From: Hypoxylon rubiginosum
Lineage: Eukaryota; Ascomycota; Sordariomycetes; Xylariales; Hypoxylaceae
Assembly: GCA_902806565.1 (NCBI GenBank)
Contig: CADCXA010000050.1
Span: forward strand, 620,001 to 684,000
DNA: 64,000 nucleotides
Direction: 5' to 3'
The notes below the pieces were generated by a model, which was given only the letters and a program-made list of their open reading frames with translations, was not told where the DNA came from and ran no database searches. Positions 44,117 to 56,142 of this stretch are shown here, piece by piece (position 1 is the stretch's first letter; each line of letters opens with the position of its first letter). The position numbers and the translations under genes were made by a program.

Positions 44117-44473
44117 CTACCTCCTTCTCGTCTTCGCAGCAGCAGCAGCAGCAGCAAACCCGTGCGCCCGGTGCCGCCGGTTCCGCAGCCGGTCCTGCTC
44201 GCCGCAGTCGCCGCACAGCGGCGACCCGTCCTCGCGCTGCAGCTTGCACTTGCACGTGCACCGGCACCCGTCGTACGTCGGCTCGTTCTTGCCCGCCAGC
44301 TCCGCGCGCTCGCATATCAGACATAGCGTCGGCGTCGGCTCCGTGGAACACACGACAGCAGTAGGGGATGTCCCGTTAACGTGGTAGTAGTAGGAGTCGG
44401 GCTCCTGGGCGAAGTCGCGGCACCGGCAGTAGGCGCAGGTGCAGGGGCGGTGGGTGGTGTAGGAGTAGGACAT
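44117..44473 (-). CDS. Small cysteine-rich protein
   Basis: A 118-residue single-exon frame starting MSYSYTTHRP. It has several short Cys groups: CTCAYCRC, CLIC, CRCTCKC and CGDC, the pattern of a zinc- or metal-binding protein, then a basic RLRNRRHRAHG and an alanine run from a CAG-type repeat (about 44138-44158) before KTRRR. No signal peptide is visible, so it is unlikely to be a secreted effector. No family is recognised. The ordered CxxC spacing in one frame and the biased G+C-rich composition argue that it is real, but expression evidence would be needed. Confidence 0.55.
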   Translation of the reverse strand: MSYSYTTHRPCTCAYCRCRDFAQEPDSYYYHVNGTSPTAVVCSTEPTPTLCLICERAELAGKNEPTYDGCRCTCKCKLQREDGSPLCGDCGEQDRLRNRRHRAHGFAAAAAAAKTRRR

Positions 44474-45390
44474 CGTTAACTACGTTGGTCAAGGCGGGTT
44501 GGGCGCGAGGCGTTGACGGGAGGGTAGACAGGTACGTATGATTCCAGGTTTGAGTGTTGTCTTGGTGTTGTCCCGTGTATAGGGTAAGAAATTAGTTTAT
44601 GTAGCTGAGTTGATAATTATTTGAGCTCTACGGATTGTTCGTAAGGAAAGGTGATACGGCGGAAGGATGTGGTATATACCTAGGGATACTGCGGCAAGTT
44701 GCAAGAGTCCTTTCAGTTGTGGCTTTCCCTTGTCTCTGGCCGCCCCTACAAGAACACATCATGTTCTATAATTATTTTACGTGGATACAGAAGGCTTTGT
44801 CCGACTAGACTTGAAAGAGCCCCAAGTACTTCTTGTCGGCCGCATAAGGTTTTGTTAGGTACCCCTTTTCTGAAGGGGTTTAGGCTGGATAATTGTGGCA
44901 AAAAGAGAGATGAGGCCTCAAGACTTAGGTAGAGTTTAACATAGCCATATGGGGTACGCAGGCATGATCACTATTCTCAAATTGAAGTCACCAGTTTCTA
45001 ATTGTTGTCTTCCAAGGGTGATGTAAACATTCCATTATTTCTGACCTGAAAGACAGGATTATGACCAGTTACTAGGCATTGCACCAAGCCGTTCCATATT
45101 ATCCTTGTCGCCAACCAGTGGACTTTCCACCAAGTACAACTCGGAGGTCGGCCTAAGCTATCGTAAAAGGTACGTAAGGTAGTTGGCCTGAGCCATCCAT
45201 TAGTCGTTTTATATCATATCCTCATGATTACGAATATGCGATGATCCCCCCTGAATCAGCTAGCATAATTCCCATACAGCCCAAGAGCCAGATGAAACCC
45301 GAAGGGAGCCCAACACCTGAGAAAAGTAAACCCGACTTTAAATCATACAAACCCAAATCACTGCTAGGAATGGCCACGAACCGGCCTTAG
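44474..45390. other. Intergenic
   Basis: Upstream side of the Cys-rich gene and 3' side of the TRP channel gene. No gene or clear signal recognised. Confidence 0.3.
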
Positions 45391-47253
45391 CTATAGTAGA
45401 CTTTCGTTGCTTTCGTCGTCAGCCTTGTTGTTGAGAGTTGTGCTGAGTTTTTCGAGAAGTTCCTTGAGTTGTCCAACCTCCTCTCTTAATTTTCTAACCT
45501 CAAGTACGGCAAGGTCGTCCTCGACGTTGGCTTTGCTGTCATCGACCTTTTTAACCCAGCCTTCGCCCTCAAAGTCGATCTCATCTGCCATTTGCTCCCA
45601 TTCCTCTTCCGTGTCGTCGTCTTCTTCGCCCCTTCTCCTGTTACTCCGGATCTCCTTGGCAGACCTAACCTCAAACAAGGCGGAACAGAAGAGCAGTGGG
45701 AAGTAGATTATTCCCATGACGATGTCGTTAAGGCGCTCGTATTGAGCTTTGGGCATCCACCATTCAAAGGGGATGATCAAGAGGAATATCTCGATCAGGT
45801 TGAAAGGGGCAATAAATACGTTCTCGTCGGGAGCGCGTACAAATTGCACCGTCTTCTGAGAAAATAGCGCAAGGAACTCGTCATCGGCGTTGTCGTAGAT
45901 ATCTTCATAAGCGCTGTTATAAAGGGCGATGAGCACGTTCAAGAGAATAATCATGACAACGAACGTGAAGAGATAGTAGAGGATGATTCCGAATGGTGGG
46001 CTGAAGCGCTCAAAGCCACTGAAATCCGGAGACTGCATAATAGCGTTAGCCATAGCCTGGAGGATAAAGATGGTATCTTCGCCAGCCATGTCGTCCGCGT
46101 AGTCCATTCCTATGAACGCTTGGAGGAAACCGATAATGACGACAACCAATAAGGCGAAGAAGATGATGCTCTCTTTCATCATCACCTTAAGTACGACGAG
46201 CATCGAGCCAAAGAAGCGAAACGAGTCCATGTAGAGCAGCAAGCGAATCCAGAACATGGGCGCAGTAAACGCAAGGAAGTTGTAGGATAGCTGGTTGAAC
46301 TTCCGCCGAGAATCACCGTCGTCCCATGGATGAGTAAATGCGACTATGCGCATAGCAAGTGAAACCATCAGCAGCGAGTACAAGATATTGTTGAATGCAT
46401 TCCAGAAACTGAGAATGTGGTATCCGGCTTTGTAGAACTTTGTGAGTTCATCAAAGAGGAAGCCAATTGTGAAGATATACAGGAGAATCTCGACAAAGTC
46501 CAGGTCGCCACCAGGGTTAATGGTGTTGATAGCGCCAGTATAAAGAGCAAGATAGAGGATGGATATGATGAGCTGAAAAGCATTCTGATACATGGGCGCA
46601 CGCATCCGGTCAGGATCGAGGTGTGGTAGGAAAGTAGTGTTGTCGCGCTCCTTGTAGTCGATGAAACTCGCCGGGTCGTTCTCGTCCTGGACAAGCCAGC
46701 CTTTCCAGAGATAGCTGATGCATTTCTGATAGCCCGAGGAACCAATTACGCGTAGGGCATGGAGATCGACGGCTTTCTCGATGACGTTGACAGGGGGAGT
46801 GGCCTCGCCATCCACCACGATAGAATAACGCTTGAGCAGGACCGATTGCAGCAGGTAGGCCATGTCGTCCTCGCCCTCGATGATCTGCTTCGCAATGACC
46901 TCGCACGCAACGGCGCGGATTTGGTGTAGGTCTGCATCCCAGAGTTCGACAATAGCTTGGTGCTTAAACCAGCGCTTGACGACCAAGAGACAATAGACCA
47001 CACACGCGCGATTCTCTAGTCCTCCAGCTTCCTTCGCAGCCTTGATCACTTTGGGTGTAATTATTTTGCTATGGGGCCTGGTGACCTGCAGTTCTTCCAG
47101 CTCGCACGGGACGCATTGCTCGATGAGATATCGTAGACGAAGAGCGATTTTAGTGACATCGGGAGCGGGAATGGCGGACACGATCGATTCGTCTCGATGG
47201 AAAGGAAGGACTTCATATCGGATCGTCCGACGTCTGTTAGCCAAGGAGTCCAT
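45391..47253 (-). CDS. YVC1: Yvc1/TRPY-type vacuolar cation channel
   Basis: An uninterrupted frame. From the first in-frame ATG (47253) it codes 620 residues; the frame stays open with family-like sequence (EWEVLTGGSFWDGIAIRR) to about 47500 without another ATG, so an upstream exon is likely. The cytosolic N-terminus holds IALRLRYLIEQCVPCELEE and DLHALRVIGSSGYQKCI, hallmarks of fungal TRP channels. Six membrane helices follow (from MYQNAFQLIISILYLALYTG to the pore and S6 IILYYLFTFVVMIILLNVL), with FIGMDYADD near the pore. The tail is a Glu/Asp-rich and coiled-coil region (LREEVGQLKELLEKLSTTL). In yeast Yvc1 releases calcium from the vacuole on osmotic shock. The acidic EEDDDTEEEWEQ stretch may bind calcium. 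Confidence 0.93.
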   Translation of the reverse strand: MDSLANRRRTIRYEVLPFHRDESIVSAIPAPDVTKIALRLRYLIEQCVPCELEELQVTRPHSKIITPKVIKAAKEAGGLENRACVVYCLLVVKRWFKHQAIVELWDADLHQIRAVACEVIAKQIIEGEDDMAYLLQSVLLKRYSIVVDGEATPPVNVIEKAVDLHALRVIGSSGYQKCISYLWKGWLVQDENDPASFIDYKERDNTTFLPHLDPDRMRAPMYQNAFQLIISILYLALYTGAINTINPGGDLDFVEILLYIFTIGFLFDELTKFYKAGYHILSFWNAFNNILYSLLMVSLAMRIVAFTHPWDDGDSRRKFNQLSYNFLAFTAPMFWIRLLLYMDSFRFFGSMLVVLKVMMKESIIFFALLVVVIIGFLQAFIGMDYADDMAGEDTIFILQAMANAIMQSPDFSGFERFSPPFGIILYYLFTFVVMIILLNVLIALYNSAYEDIYDNADDEFLALFSQKTVQFVRAPDENVFIAPFNLIEIFLLIIPFEWWMPKAQYERLNDIVMGIIYFPLLFCSALFEVRSAKEIRSNRRRGEEDDDTEEEWEQMADEIDFEGEGWVKKVDDSKANVEDDLAVLEVRKLREEVGQLKELLEKLSTTLNNKADDESNESLL

Positions 47254-50200
47254 AGTTGGCCAATGAAGGAGATCTCCTAGAAGAGAATAGTGCACGGCTG
47301 GCAGCGAATTGATCAATTGACTTACGTCGTCGCTGAGTTTCGTGAATTGACCAGTCGTGATGGTTGTGCGACGGATGGCGATCCCATCCCAGAAGCTTCC
47401 TCCAGTTAAGACCTCCCATTCTTGCGTTAAGGGGAGCGGTCGCAATCGCTCTTTTCGAGAATCGCTAGTGTCGTCCGAGTTTTCAGTAGTTGCGAGAGCT
47501 AATATCTATGTAGCTAGGTACGTATGGAAAAGCATACAGGTTGGCTATGCTCTCGTCGCGGAAGTGGAGTTCCAGAGACAAAGACGAAAGAGAATGCGCG
47601 GTGAACAGTTCCAATATCAACAATGTATAAAATGTATTGATGTAGAAGCTAGATACTCAATGATCCAAACTACATTATCCTAATAATAAGTTAGTAATAA
47701 AAAAAAGTTGAGGCCCTACCCAGACATTGGGCGTTTGCATATGCTATGTACAGAGAAAAGACGAGTTCCTTGTTTTTTAATCCGACTCGGATCCACGATG
47801 TTTTCTGGTTGGAGAACCAACGAGCTCCCATGACGTTACCATGTGGGGGAGCCCCGCATATTTCAACTACCTCTTAGTCGCATACCTTGATCGATTTTAT
47901 TGAAATAAGCATCTGTTCGTCCCTGTCAACATAATAATAGGGGGGGAAAAGGAGAAGTTGACTTGTCTCCCGTTCATTTGGAGCTTCGGCCGAGAGTTTT
48001 GGAGTTGACATGACAATCTGGAAACCACCACTCTTTTCTCCTTCACTGCACCTTTGCCGATTGCACGTGGGCGCACGCAGAGAAGAGCGGACTGAAATCC
48101 AGGTGCTTAAAGATTTTTCAATCTCTCCCGTCATAGGATGAAGCATGCAGGTTTCAAATAGCGGCGTCCCCATTCGGATTTGTTTGCGCGCCTACGTATT
48201 TTGTCCCTACAGCAAGTAAGGGGTTAGAAGAAGCGCTGCATGGCTGGTTGATTTCTGGCCTGTAAGGCTTCTTATTCTATCTTATTCTATGCACCCATTG
48301 CATTGCACGCGAAGCGCAACGCTCGAAACGCCACCACAATTCCATGACCACGGAACCATGCTTACCTTATTCGCAAATATGCCGGTCGCCTGTACCGGTG
48401 AATATCTATCGTCGGACTGCGGCTCCGAGATTAGGCACTTGACTGCCGAGTGAACGAGTTGCACTCATCTGAATTCTTTAGTCACCAACCGTCCTTAGCC
48501 GATAGCGTTGTCCCCCTTTCTGCAAACTTCCGATGCGACGACGGCGCAGGCTACCGGACCGGGAACGATGAAAATGCCTCAGGCGAATCATGTGCTCCCA
48601 AGATGCTTCGTGGCCATCTAAAAGGGTTAACATTCTCCAGCTGTGGTGCAATTTCTACGTGCATACGATACCGCCAGGCTCGAGTAAATTCTTACATGGC
48701 TCGCGGATATTTCCACCGACTTGGGTCTGTTTTGTTGAGGTGAGGCTTCCCGGTTGGCGCCGAATTGATTGGATAAACAATGTCGGTGTAGCGCTGCAGA
48801 TATTCGACGAAGAGCCAAGGCCGTTGGTACCTACGAAGGTGCATCAGATACCGAAAATATACCCGCGTAGGATTTCCGACTTGGTCTGCTATGTAATTAC
48901 AACAAAGTATTTTCCGCCGAGGCTTGCAGCAAACTCGCTACATGGAGGAATAGCGCCGCGTTCGGTGAATGGGACACCAGATGCAGGATATTGTAGTATT
49001 CCATCCATCCAAGCCTGCCTGGCAGCCTGGCAGCCTGGTCGAAATACAACGGCGGCTCTTTCGAAAGGCGACGCGTGGGACGCGCGCTTCAGGAGTAAGG
49101 AAATTTCTGATTTATCGGCGAGACCGGGAACCGGTGTGTTTGAAAGCAAGCAACTGTAAGTGGTACATAGGCAGGCTTTATGCAGCTAGTCGCAGTTGGT
49201 ACCGAATCTTCGATGGGATGGGCTTTCAGCCTTACCCTTCGCTCCAACGCTCCAACGCACAATGGGGCCGGTTGCCTATGAGGCGTTCACGAGTGTTGCC
49301 TGAGGGCCGCAAGCATGATCGGCATCGGCTGCGCGGCCGACAAGAGTCATAAGTCATGTCCGTGACGCCTCATGGTCCGCCAGCGGCGCAGCACGTCGTC
49401 TAACGGCTACCTAGGTACGCATTGCACATACCTGCATACATATGTACCTTATGTAGGTAGGCAAGTTACCTGTTAGCTAATATTCGGAGGTAATGTTGCC
49501 GTCGATCATATCATATATGCGCCTCGTATCATATGAGGGCCCGGCTCTAGAGGCCTCGCGCAGCTATATCGCAAGCCTTTCTACGAGTATGTCGTGCATT
49601 CTACCTGTTTAAGTATTAGCTCCCTTGTCTATTGGCGAACCTATGATTGGGCGTGCCAGCTTTTGGAACTTGGAGCTTGGTAAGTGGCAGTGCTGCAGGC
49701 AGAAAAGATGACCGTTTAGTTTGGATTACAGTAGCATTGTAACGAGCCGCCCTCGAACATCAGCATCCATCCAGCATCCAGCATCCAGCATCCAGCATCA
49801 GCGGCCGGCAGAGCAGGGCGGACGGTCTGACTGGAGAATCCTAAGGCAGCTAAGGCGACCACGCAACCCGCGCAGCCGGCGCAACCAAATAGATCCGTTA
49901 AATTATCTTATTCGACTATTAACAGGCCAATGATACGGCTTACATCCCTTGTGCGGCATGTACAGCAAGTTATAAGTTGCATCGACGAGGACGGCACGCT
50001 ACGCCGTGCGTTGTAAAGAGGACCCCTTAAGCAGCCTTGGTAGCCCTAGCTGCCTCCTGCCTCCTGAGCTATCCCAAGCTAGAAGGGATTAGCCAAGCCT
50101 CCCTTTACTGCTAATGCAAGCTTCCTCGAAGCTGTTATGCGTCGCTGTTATGCGTAGTGGGACGTGGACATAGTGGGGTTGGTTTGGGGGCCTAGACTTG

Positions 50201-51791
50201 CTGTTAACTGCCCCAAGTGAGAGCAAAGTGAACTGAATCATATTTCATAGCCTTTTACCTAGACCTATACTTCTGGATATCTCTGACGCATCTCACCAGC
50301 AATAGTCTAATATACCGCCTACATGAGGTATGAGGTTATACACTCAATATTTTCAATATTGAAGCCAACATTGACTTAGATACTATTTATTAACTTACTT
50401 AACCACGGATCCCTGCCAACAGTTACAACATCACTGGGTTGCCTCCATCTTACCCGTCGGATGCTGCTACTGCTGTTACTGCTGCTTGCTGCTGGTCTTC
50501 TACAGACGTATACAAATGGAACAGGCTGCAGCAACGCTACCATCATGTCGTGTATCCAACCAATCTTGCAACTGGATCCATGATACATGTATTCTGCTAA
50601 GTCCTTCCCTATAGGCTACTATGCCTGCTAGGTACCGCAGGTAAGGATGGCCGCCTACGTTATTGTACATATCGTACCAGTACCATACCTGCAGCCGCGT
50701 TCTTGTCGTTGGCTCGAGCAGCGCCACCGCCGGTATCACGTATATATAATAACCTATTGCCCTTTCTCTCTTCACAGGTAGGGCAGGTGTATGTCGTCTT
50801 TGTTCTCCCTCGGCCTGTCTCTGTACATGTATCCCGACTCTAGGTCAGGTTAACAGATCAGCTAGACTGCCATTCACACCTGTCTTGCACTGTCATTCGA
50901 GTTCTCTGTCTCCGAGTGCACTGCTTGATATTACTTGATATTTTACATGACTCCTACTCATCTCACTTCATGTTCCAACCTCGCTCGCATCTTCCATCCG
51001 TATCGTATCCATACCTCCAAGGTTATTACTGTACCACAGGCAGTCTAAAAGTCCCTGTCCCTTTACCTTCTATGCCACAGCCTCTGTGACTCCCTCCCCG
51101 TTATATTCTCGGCTTGGTAAGACGTGGCTCCGGGCCTTTACCTTAGGCACATATTATCCCGCCTTTGCTTGGAAATCTGACGTCGACTCACCTCCACGAC
51201 CAACTCCCGATTCCCGTCCCTAGTCTCATCTTTATCTATCCGCATTAAAGGGTTGTTTGGCCTCACTTTTTGCGCCGAGGCAAGCATTTACTACGGAGTA
51301 GGTACGTACCATCTCTCAAACATCCTTCGCCTTGAAAAGATCCCACGTCATTGGATGAAGGGTGTGTGTTTGTATTGCCGTGTACAGCGTGGCAGCGGTC
51401 TCTGGGCTTGGTGCTGGGAGAAAGCTGGCCCAAGGAGAATTTGACATTTGGCACCTCCCATTACACAACTGATTGCACCCCCATTTTATTTTTTTTAAAA
51501 TTGTTATTAAAAGAAGGGTTCCCTTTTTCACTAACACGGTGTGTTTCGGTAACAGTGCCAGACCAGTCATGAGCATCCACGAGGGTAGAACTGTTTGATT
51601 GTTCCCACAAACAGAAAGAAAATTTCCCCGCCTTTCGCCTTCGACTTGATCCTCGATAGTCCTGACGGCACTCTCTCTTGCTTGTGAATAATTCTCAAGC
51701 GTTTCTCACTTCTTCTTACTCTGTGTATCGGGTGGTGCGCAATCAGTTGTAGCGCCCATCAATCGCTTCCTTTACGAGCCCTGCAGCTGAT
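47254..51791. other. Long gene-poor spacer (about 4.5 kb)
   Basis: The first few hundred bases probably hold the missing first exon of the TRP gene. Beyond this no gene is supported. It contains a CATCCAG tandem repeat (49764-49801), CTGCTACTGCTG-type imperfect repeats near 50462-50490 and CTACCTAGGTACG near 49409. The 189-residue frame at 48590-49159 has no recognisable features. The right end is the promoter of the AAA ATPase. Confidence 0.4.
49764..49801. repeat. CATCCAG short tandem repeat
   Basis: About five 7-base units with the first and last slightly altered. Non-coding; likely a minisatellite. Confidence 0.7.
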
Positions 51792-54700
51792 ATGGCCTCC
51801 AACATCGACCTCAAGATGGAGTCTCAGGAGGTCAAGACCAACCCTTCGGCCGAGCGTCGCGAAGGTAATATTCCCATCAGTAATGAACCGAAAAATGGCT
51901 CGGTTGAGGATGCCACGGTGGCTACTTCTCCAGACACGGGCAAAAAGGTCAAGGGGTCCAAAGGCGATAAGAAGGCCAACGGGAAGACCAACAAGAAGGA
52001 CAAGAAGACAAAGTCTAGTAAGTCTAAGAAGGCAACTTCCGCTGGTAGTGAGAGCTCCTCTAGCGGTAGTGGGGACGAGATTACCAATTCATCCTCAGAC
52101 GATGCGACTGAGTCCGAATCCGAGTCGGCATCCGAGATCGAAGAGAACTTGAAGAAGAAGCGACCCCAGAAGAAGCGCCAAGATGTCCGAAAATCCAAGA
52201 AGAAGCCGTCTAGATCTTCCAAGGCGATCACGAAGCCGGGCAAATCGCAAAATAAAGCCTCCGAGATCGATACGAGTGACTCGGACGCCGAAGGCTCTGA
52301 CGATTCGGATGTCGACAGCAAAGAGGGCGCTAGCAAAGCTTTGCTACAACAGGAGCTTGCGCAAATGCGACTACAGATGCAACAAATGCAGCGTCAAATT
52401 GCTTCTTTTAATATGGCCGGCGGTGCTCCTGGGATCAACGGTGCTGCAGGCGCTTTGGCTGGACCTGGGAGCTTAGGTATCTCTGGCCTAAATCCTATGA
52501 TTTCTGGTAATATGGGGGGCTTGGGTTTCTCTGGCCTCAATCCCATGGGTGCTGGCAATATGGGCATCAACGGGAATGACGACCCTTATAACTACAGACG
52601 GTATTTCCGCAATATTAAGAGCAGCGCGCCGCCGCCCTCGGGCCGTAGGCGGTCCCCTCCTGATGATTTCGACTTGGACGATGACGCAGGTTTCGGTCTC
52701 CAGAGAAAGTCAACCAGGACTAAGAGTGGTGGGCGTAATGGCAAGTCTGCTATTCGACGTCTCGAATTCAAGCGTGTGGATCAGGTCTGGGATTCCCAGA
52801 TTCATAATTACAAGCTGCAGGATACAGCTGAGAACGCGACCAATTCCCAATATGATGAATACCTATTCCATGTGCGCAGAACGTTCGATTGGGAGGGCAA
52901 ATACAAAACTACCATCGTCGATATCAAGAGCAAGCAGCTTCGTGAAGCTCTCCAGGATGTCATTGGTAGCGTCAAGGGTGTGAGTCTAGTCGAGGAAACG
53001 CCCAAGCTCGATCCCAAGATGTTATTCTTGTACGTTTTGCTAACCTTCCCGTCTCATCTTCCCACCTATGAGCTTGCTGCTAACTGTGATAAAAGGTACC
53101 TCGAGGATATGAGGGAACACATGAATAACCTCAAACACCTCGAACCGGAAGGTGATTCACGGAAAGAGCGTAAGAAAGTTCAGAAGTGGATCGACGAGAA
53201 GCGACGCCACCTTCGAATCCTGATTAAGTATCTCGACACAGACCATGCCGAAACGAAGAAGAGGTAAGTTATCACAGCGCTTTTCCCATCAAGTTAGGGA
53301 AAAAAATCAGTTAGCTCACTCATGCATTTAGTCTATACCCTATGTTAGAGAATGGTCTAATCACATTTGATCTGCTATGGGCTCTGTGGAAACCCAACAC
53401 CCTCGCGTATACCACAACATATGGCTCCGTCGATGAGCCTCGGGTTTTCAAAGTGGATGTCGCAGAGAAACACTATAGTATCGTTAGAGGAGAATTCTAC
53501 TACATCGAGGGCAAGGTAAGCTAGCCGAATCTCGATACCACTTTTCCCCCATGGTGCTTGATTGCTAACACAGCCGCCATAGTACTTTGAATACGACGGC
53601 AAGCAATTCGGATTCGGAAGCATGTCAGAGGAGATACCCGAATTCCGAGGTGCTCGTAAGATTACCAGCCTCGGCTGCTATCCTCTTAAGTATCATAAGA
53701 ACGAAGTTCAGCTACGCAAAGACCTTATTGATCGTGGTAAGAAGTTTGTCAGTCTCGGTGGCGTACACTATAAGAGCCATCATGGAATGGCCTATCATAA
53801 GAAAAAGAAGTCGGTGATTAAAGTCAATATCAACGGTCGTATCATGGTCGACCCGGCTATTCACCGTCGTATCAACCCGAATTACCCCGTTTCTCTCGTA
53901 CGGCCTAAGGATCACGATGTTCTCAGCGACGACGAAGACAGCGACGAAGAGGGCGAGGGTTGCGGATGCGAAGAATCAGACGACGATGCTGGGGATGCCG
54001 GCCTCGAGGAGGTGGAAGGAGATAACGAAGGCGGTGGTAAGGTTAAGTACGTGACCAAAGTTATTAAAGATAATAAGGGGCAGGTCCGCACCGTACGCAT
54101 TCCTAAGGATTTTGTCGATACCGAACCCCCCAAAGAGAAGCTGGATCAGGTCTCCAGCAAAGGTGAAGGGGACAAGGAAAAGTCTACGAAGGATGGCGAA
54201 GAGGATGAGGGAGACAAGGATTCTACTCCGCCGGTATTCACCGACGAGGAATACTTGATCGCCTCGCCGGTCGTCTTAGGATTCGCTTTCGCCGAGAAGC
54301 TTTGGCTTGAGTTCACCGTTTCCGGAATTAAAGAGATCACATGGAACGAGCATGCCTATGACTCCTTGGTTCTACAACCTAACACGAAGGAAATAGTGAA
54401 AGTAAGTGGTTATTTATTTTTCTTGGGCCTATGTCTATCTGGCCATGGCAGGCAGCTGCCGAGTCCCCTCTTCCCCTTTGCGGCCATTAAACACTCTGCT
54501 GACACCCAACTTCAAAAGGCTCTCGTCGAATCTCACAAATACCACCCAGCCGAGAGCATCGACGATGTGATCCAGGGCAAGGGTAAAGGGCTCGTTGCCG
54601 TCCTTCACGGACCACCTGGCACCGGCAAGACCTTGACCGCGGAGGGAATTAGCGAGCTTCTCAAGTGCCCGCTATATATGGTGTCCGCAGGCGACCTGGG

Positions 54701-55347
54701 AACGGACTCGCGCTATCTAGAGGCGGAGCTGCAGAAGATACTAGATATCTGTCACGCCTGGGGCGCGATCCTCCTACTCGACGAAGCGGACGTCTTCCTG
54801 GAGAAGCGTAACATGCAAGATATCCACCGAAACGCCCTTGTCAGCATCTTCCTGCGGCAGCTCGAGTATTTCCAGGGCATCCTGTTCCTGACTACAAACC
54901 GCGTACAGGTACGTCTTATATATCAATATTCCATCACACCACCACATTCATTTTATATCTCTCGTTTGCGAGGCAAGCTAACACGCGAGTTTACCTTAGA
55001 CGTTCGACGACGCGTTCCAGTCGCGGATCCACATCGCGCTGCGGTACGACGACCTAGACGCCAAGGCCAAGAAGGCCATCTTCAAGATCTTCATCGAGCG
55101 CGCGCGCGTGGTGACTGGCGTGGACCTGATGCCGTTCAACGAGGACGACTACACGAGCCTGGCGCGCCACAGCCTCAACGGCCGCCAGATCAAGAACACC
55201 ATCGGCACCGCCCAGGCCCTCGCCGTCAACAAGGGCGAGCCGCTCAGCATGCGGCACATCCGCGAGGTCCTCGACGTCCAGCAGAACTTCGCTCAGGACC
55301 TCAAGGGTGGTACCGGGTACGAGGATGCTATGCGCAGCTACTTTTAA
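51792..55347 (+). CDS. AAA+ ATPase with long disordered N-terminus
   Basis: Six exons, 51792-53029, 53096-53263, 53332-53515, 53583-54401, 54519-54908 and 55000-55347, total 3147 nt and give 1048 residues. Residues about 1-180 are charged and disordered (many Lys/Ser/Glu), then comes a glutamine-rich coiled coil (LLQQELAQMRLQMQQMQRQI), then Gly/Asn repeats (SGLNPM...GNMG twice). A middle domain (VWDSQIHNYK to the acidic DEDSDEEGEG loop) matches the fungal DUF7025-type AAA proteins. The catalytic module has Walker A GPPGTGKT, Walker B ILLLDEADVF and the arginine/sensor region FLTTNRVQ...FDDAFQSRIHIAL. The lid is HSLNGRQIKNTIGTAQ. It probably remodels protein complexes; cellular target unknown. 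The exon pattern and phase all agree. Confidence 0.93.
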
Positions 55348-56142
55348 GCTTATGATCATACGCAAAGTAAGCTGGCTTGATCTGATGTTGACGTTTGGTT
55401 CCTTTTTTTCCTTTGCTACGCTATTTCATATGGTCTACCTAGGTAGCGACGTATTAACGAGGCGGACAACGATGGCGCGTGAACTCGAGGCAGAAGTGTA
55501 GCGGGCAGATAACAGGCACCTGTCTGCTGAGCACCGGGAGCTGGATGATTTATTCTAACTTCTTTCCCTTGTCTCCGCTTTGATCCTTTTTTTTTTTCTT
55601 TCGTATTTCTTTTTACTTTTCATCTGTCCATTTCCATCGCGTTTGGATTTTCGGCATCACGGTGGAGCGAGCATAGCGAGAAAAAAGGGGTTCTTGCTTA
55701 GGAGTTCGTTTAGAGAGTATGTTGATAGAATACTAATACGAGCGTTTTATTTTATTTGACTTGACCCATATCTCCTTTTAATTCCTCTTCCATTCCTCTT
55801 CTAAGCTCTTTTGTAAGATGAATAGAAAATAAAATCGGTAGTCTTATTCAACCTAGATGCGTCGAGGTAGAAACATTGGTCGAATGTACACAAGATTTAC
55901 ACACGGGACGCACGACAGGTAATCCATTTAGTAACCTTAAGAAGGTTCATAAAAGCACTTGAGCGTATAAATGTGAATTATCCGTTCACTGAAATCTTCA
56001 ATATTCTATGGGGTAAATTGCCGATATGGACAGCATGACCTTCAATAAGATATACAACAAAACCTCCTTATATATGAACGCCGAACCCAATGCATCCGTG
56101 CCTTTTAGTTGAAGTCCGTCCTTCCTGTCGATAATTCTGCTA
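55348..56142. terminator. Convergent 3' spacer
   Basis: Tail-to-tail between the AAA ATPase and the Rpc31 gene. T-rich 3' region (about 55570-55620), CTACCTAGGTAGCG at about 55436-55449, AATAAAAT at about 55828. No gene. Confidence 0.35.

Noticed and set aside
48590..49159. 189-residue plus-strand open frame
   Set aside because: No recognisable domain, odd residue composition, overlapping frames on both strands, no splice or promoter support.
49764..49801. Possible CRISPR-like repeat array
   Set aside because: Units are only 7 bases without spacers; a minisatellite, and CRISPR is not expected in a fungus.
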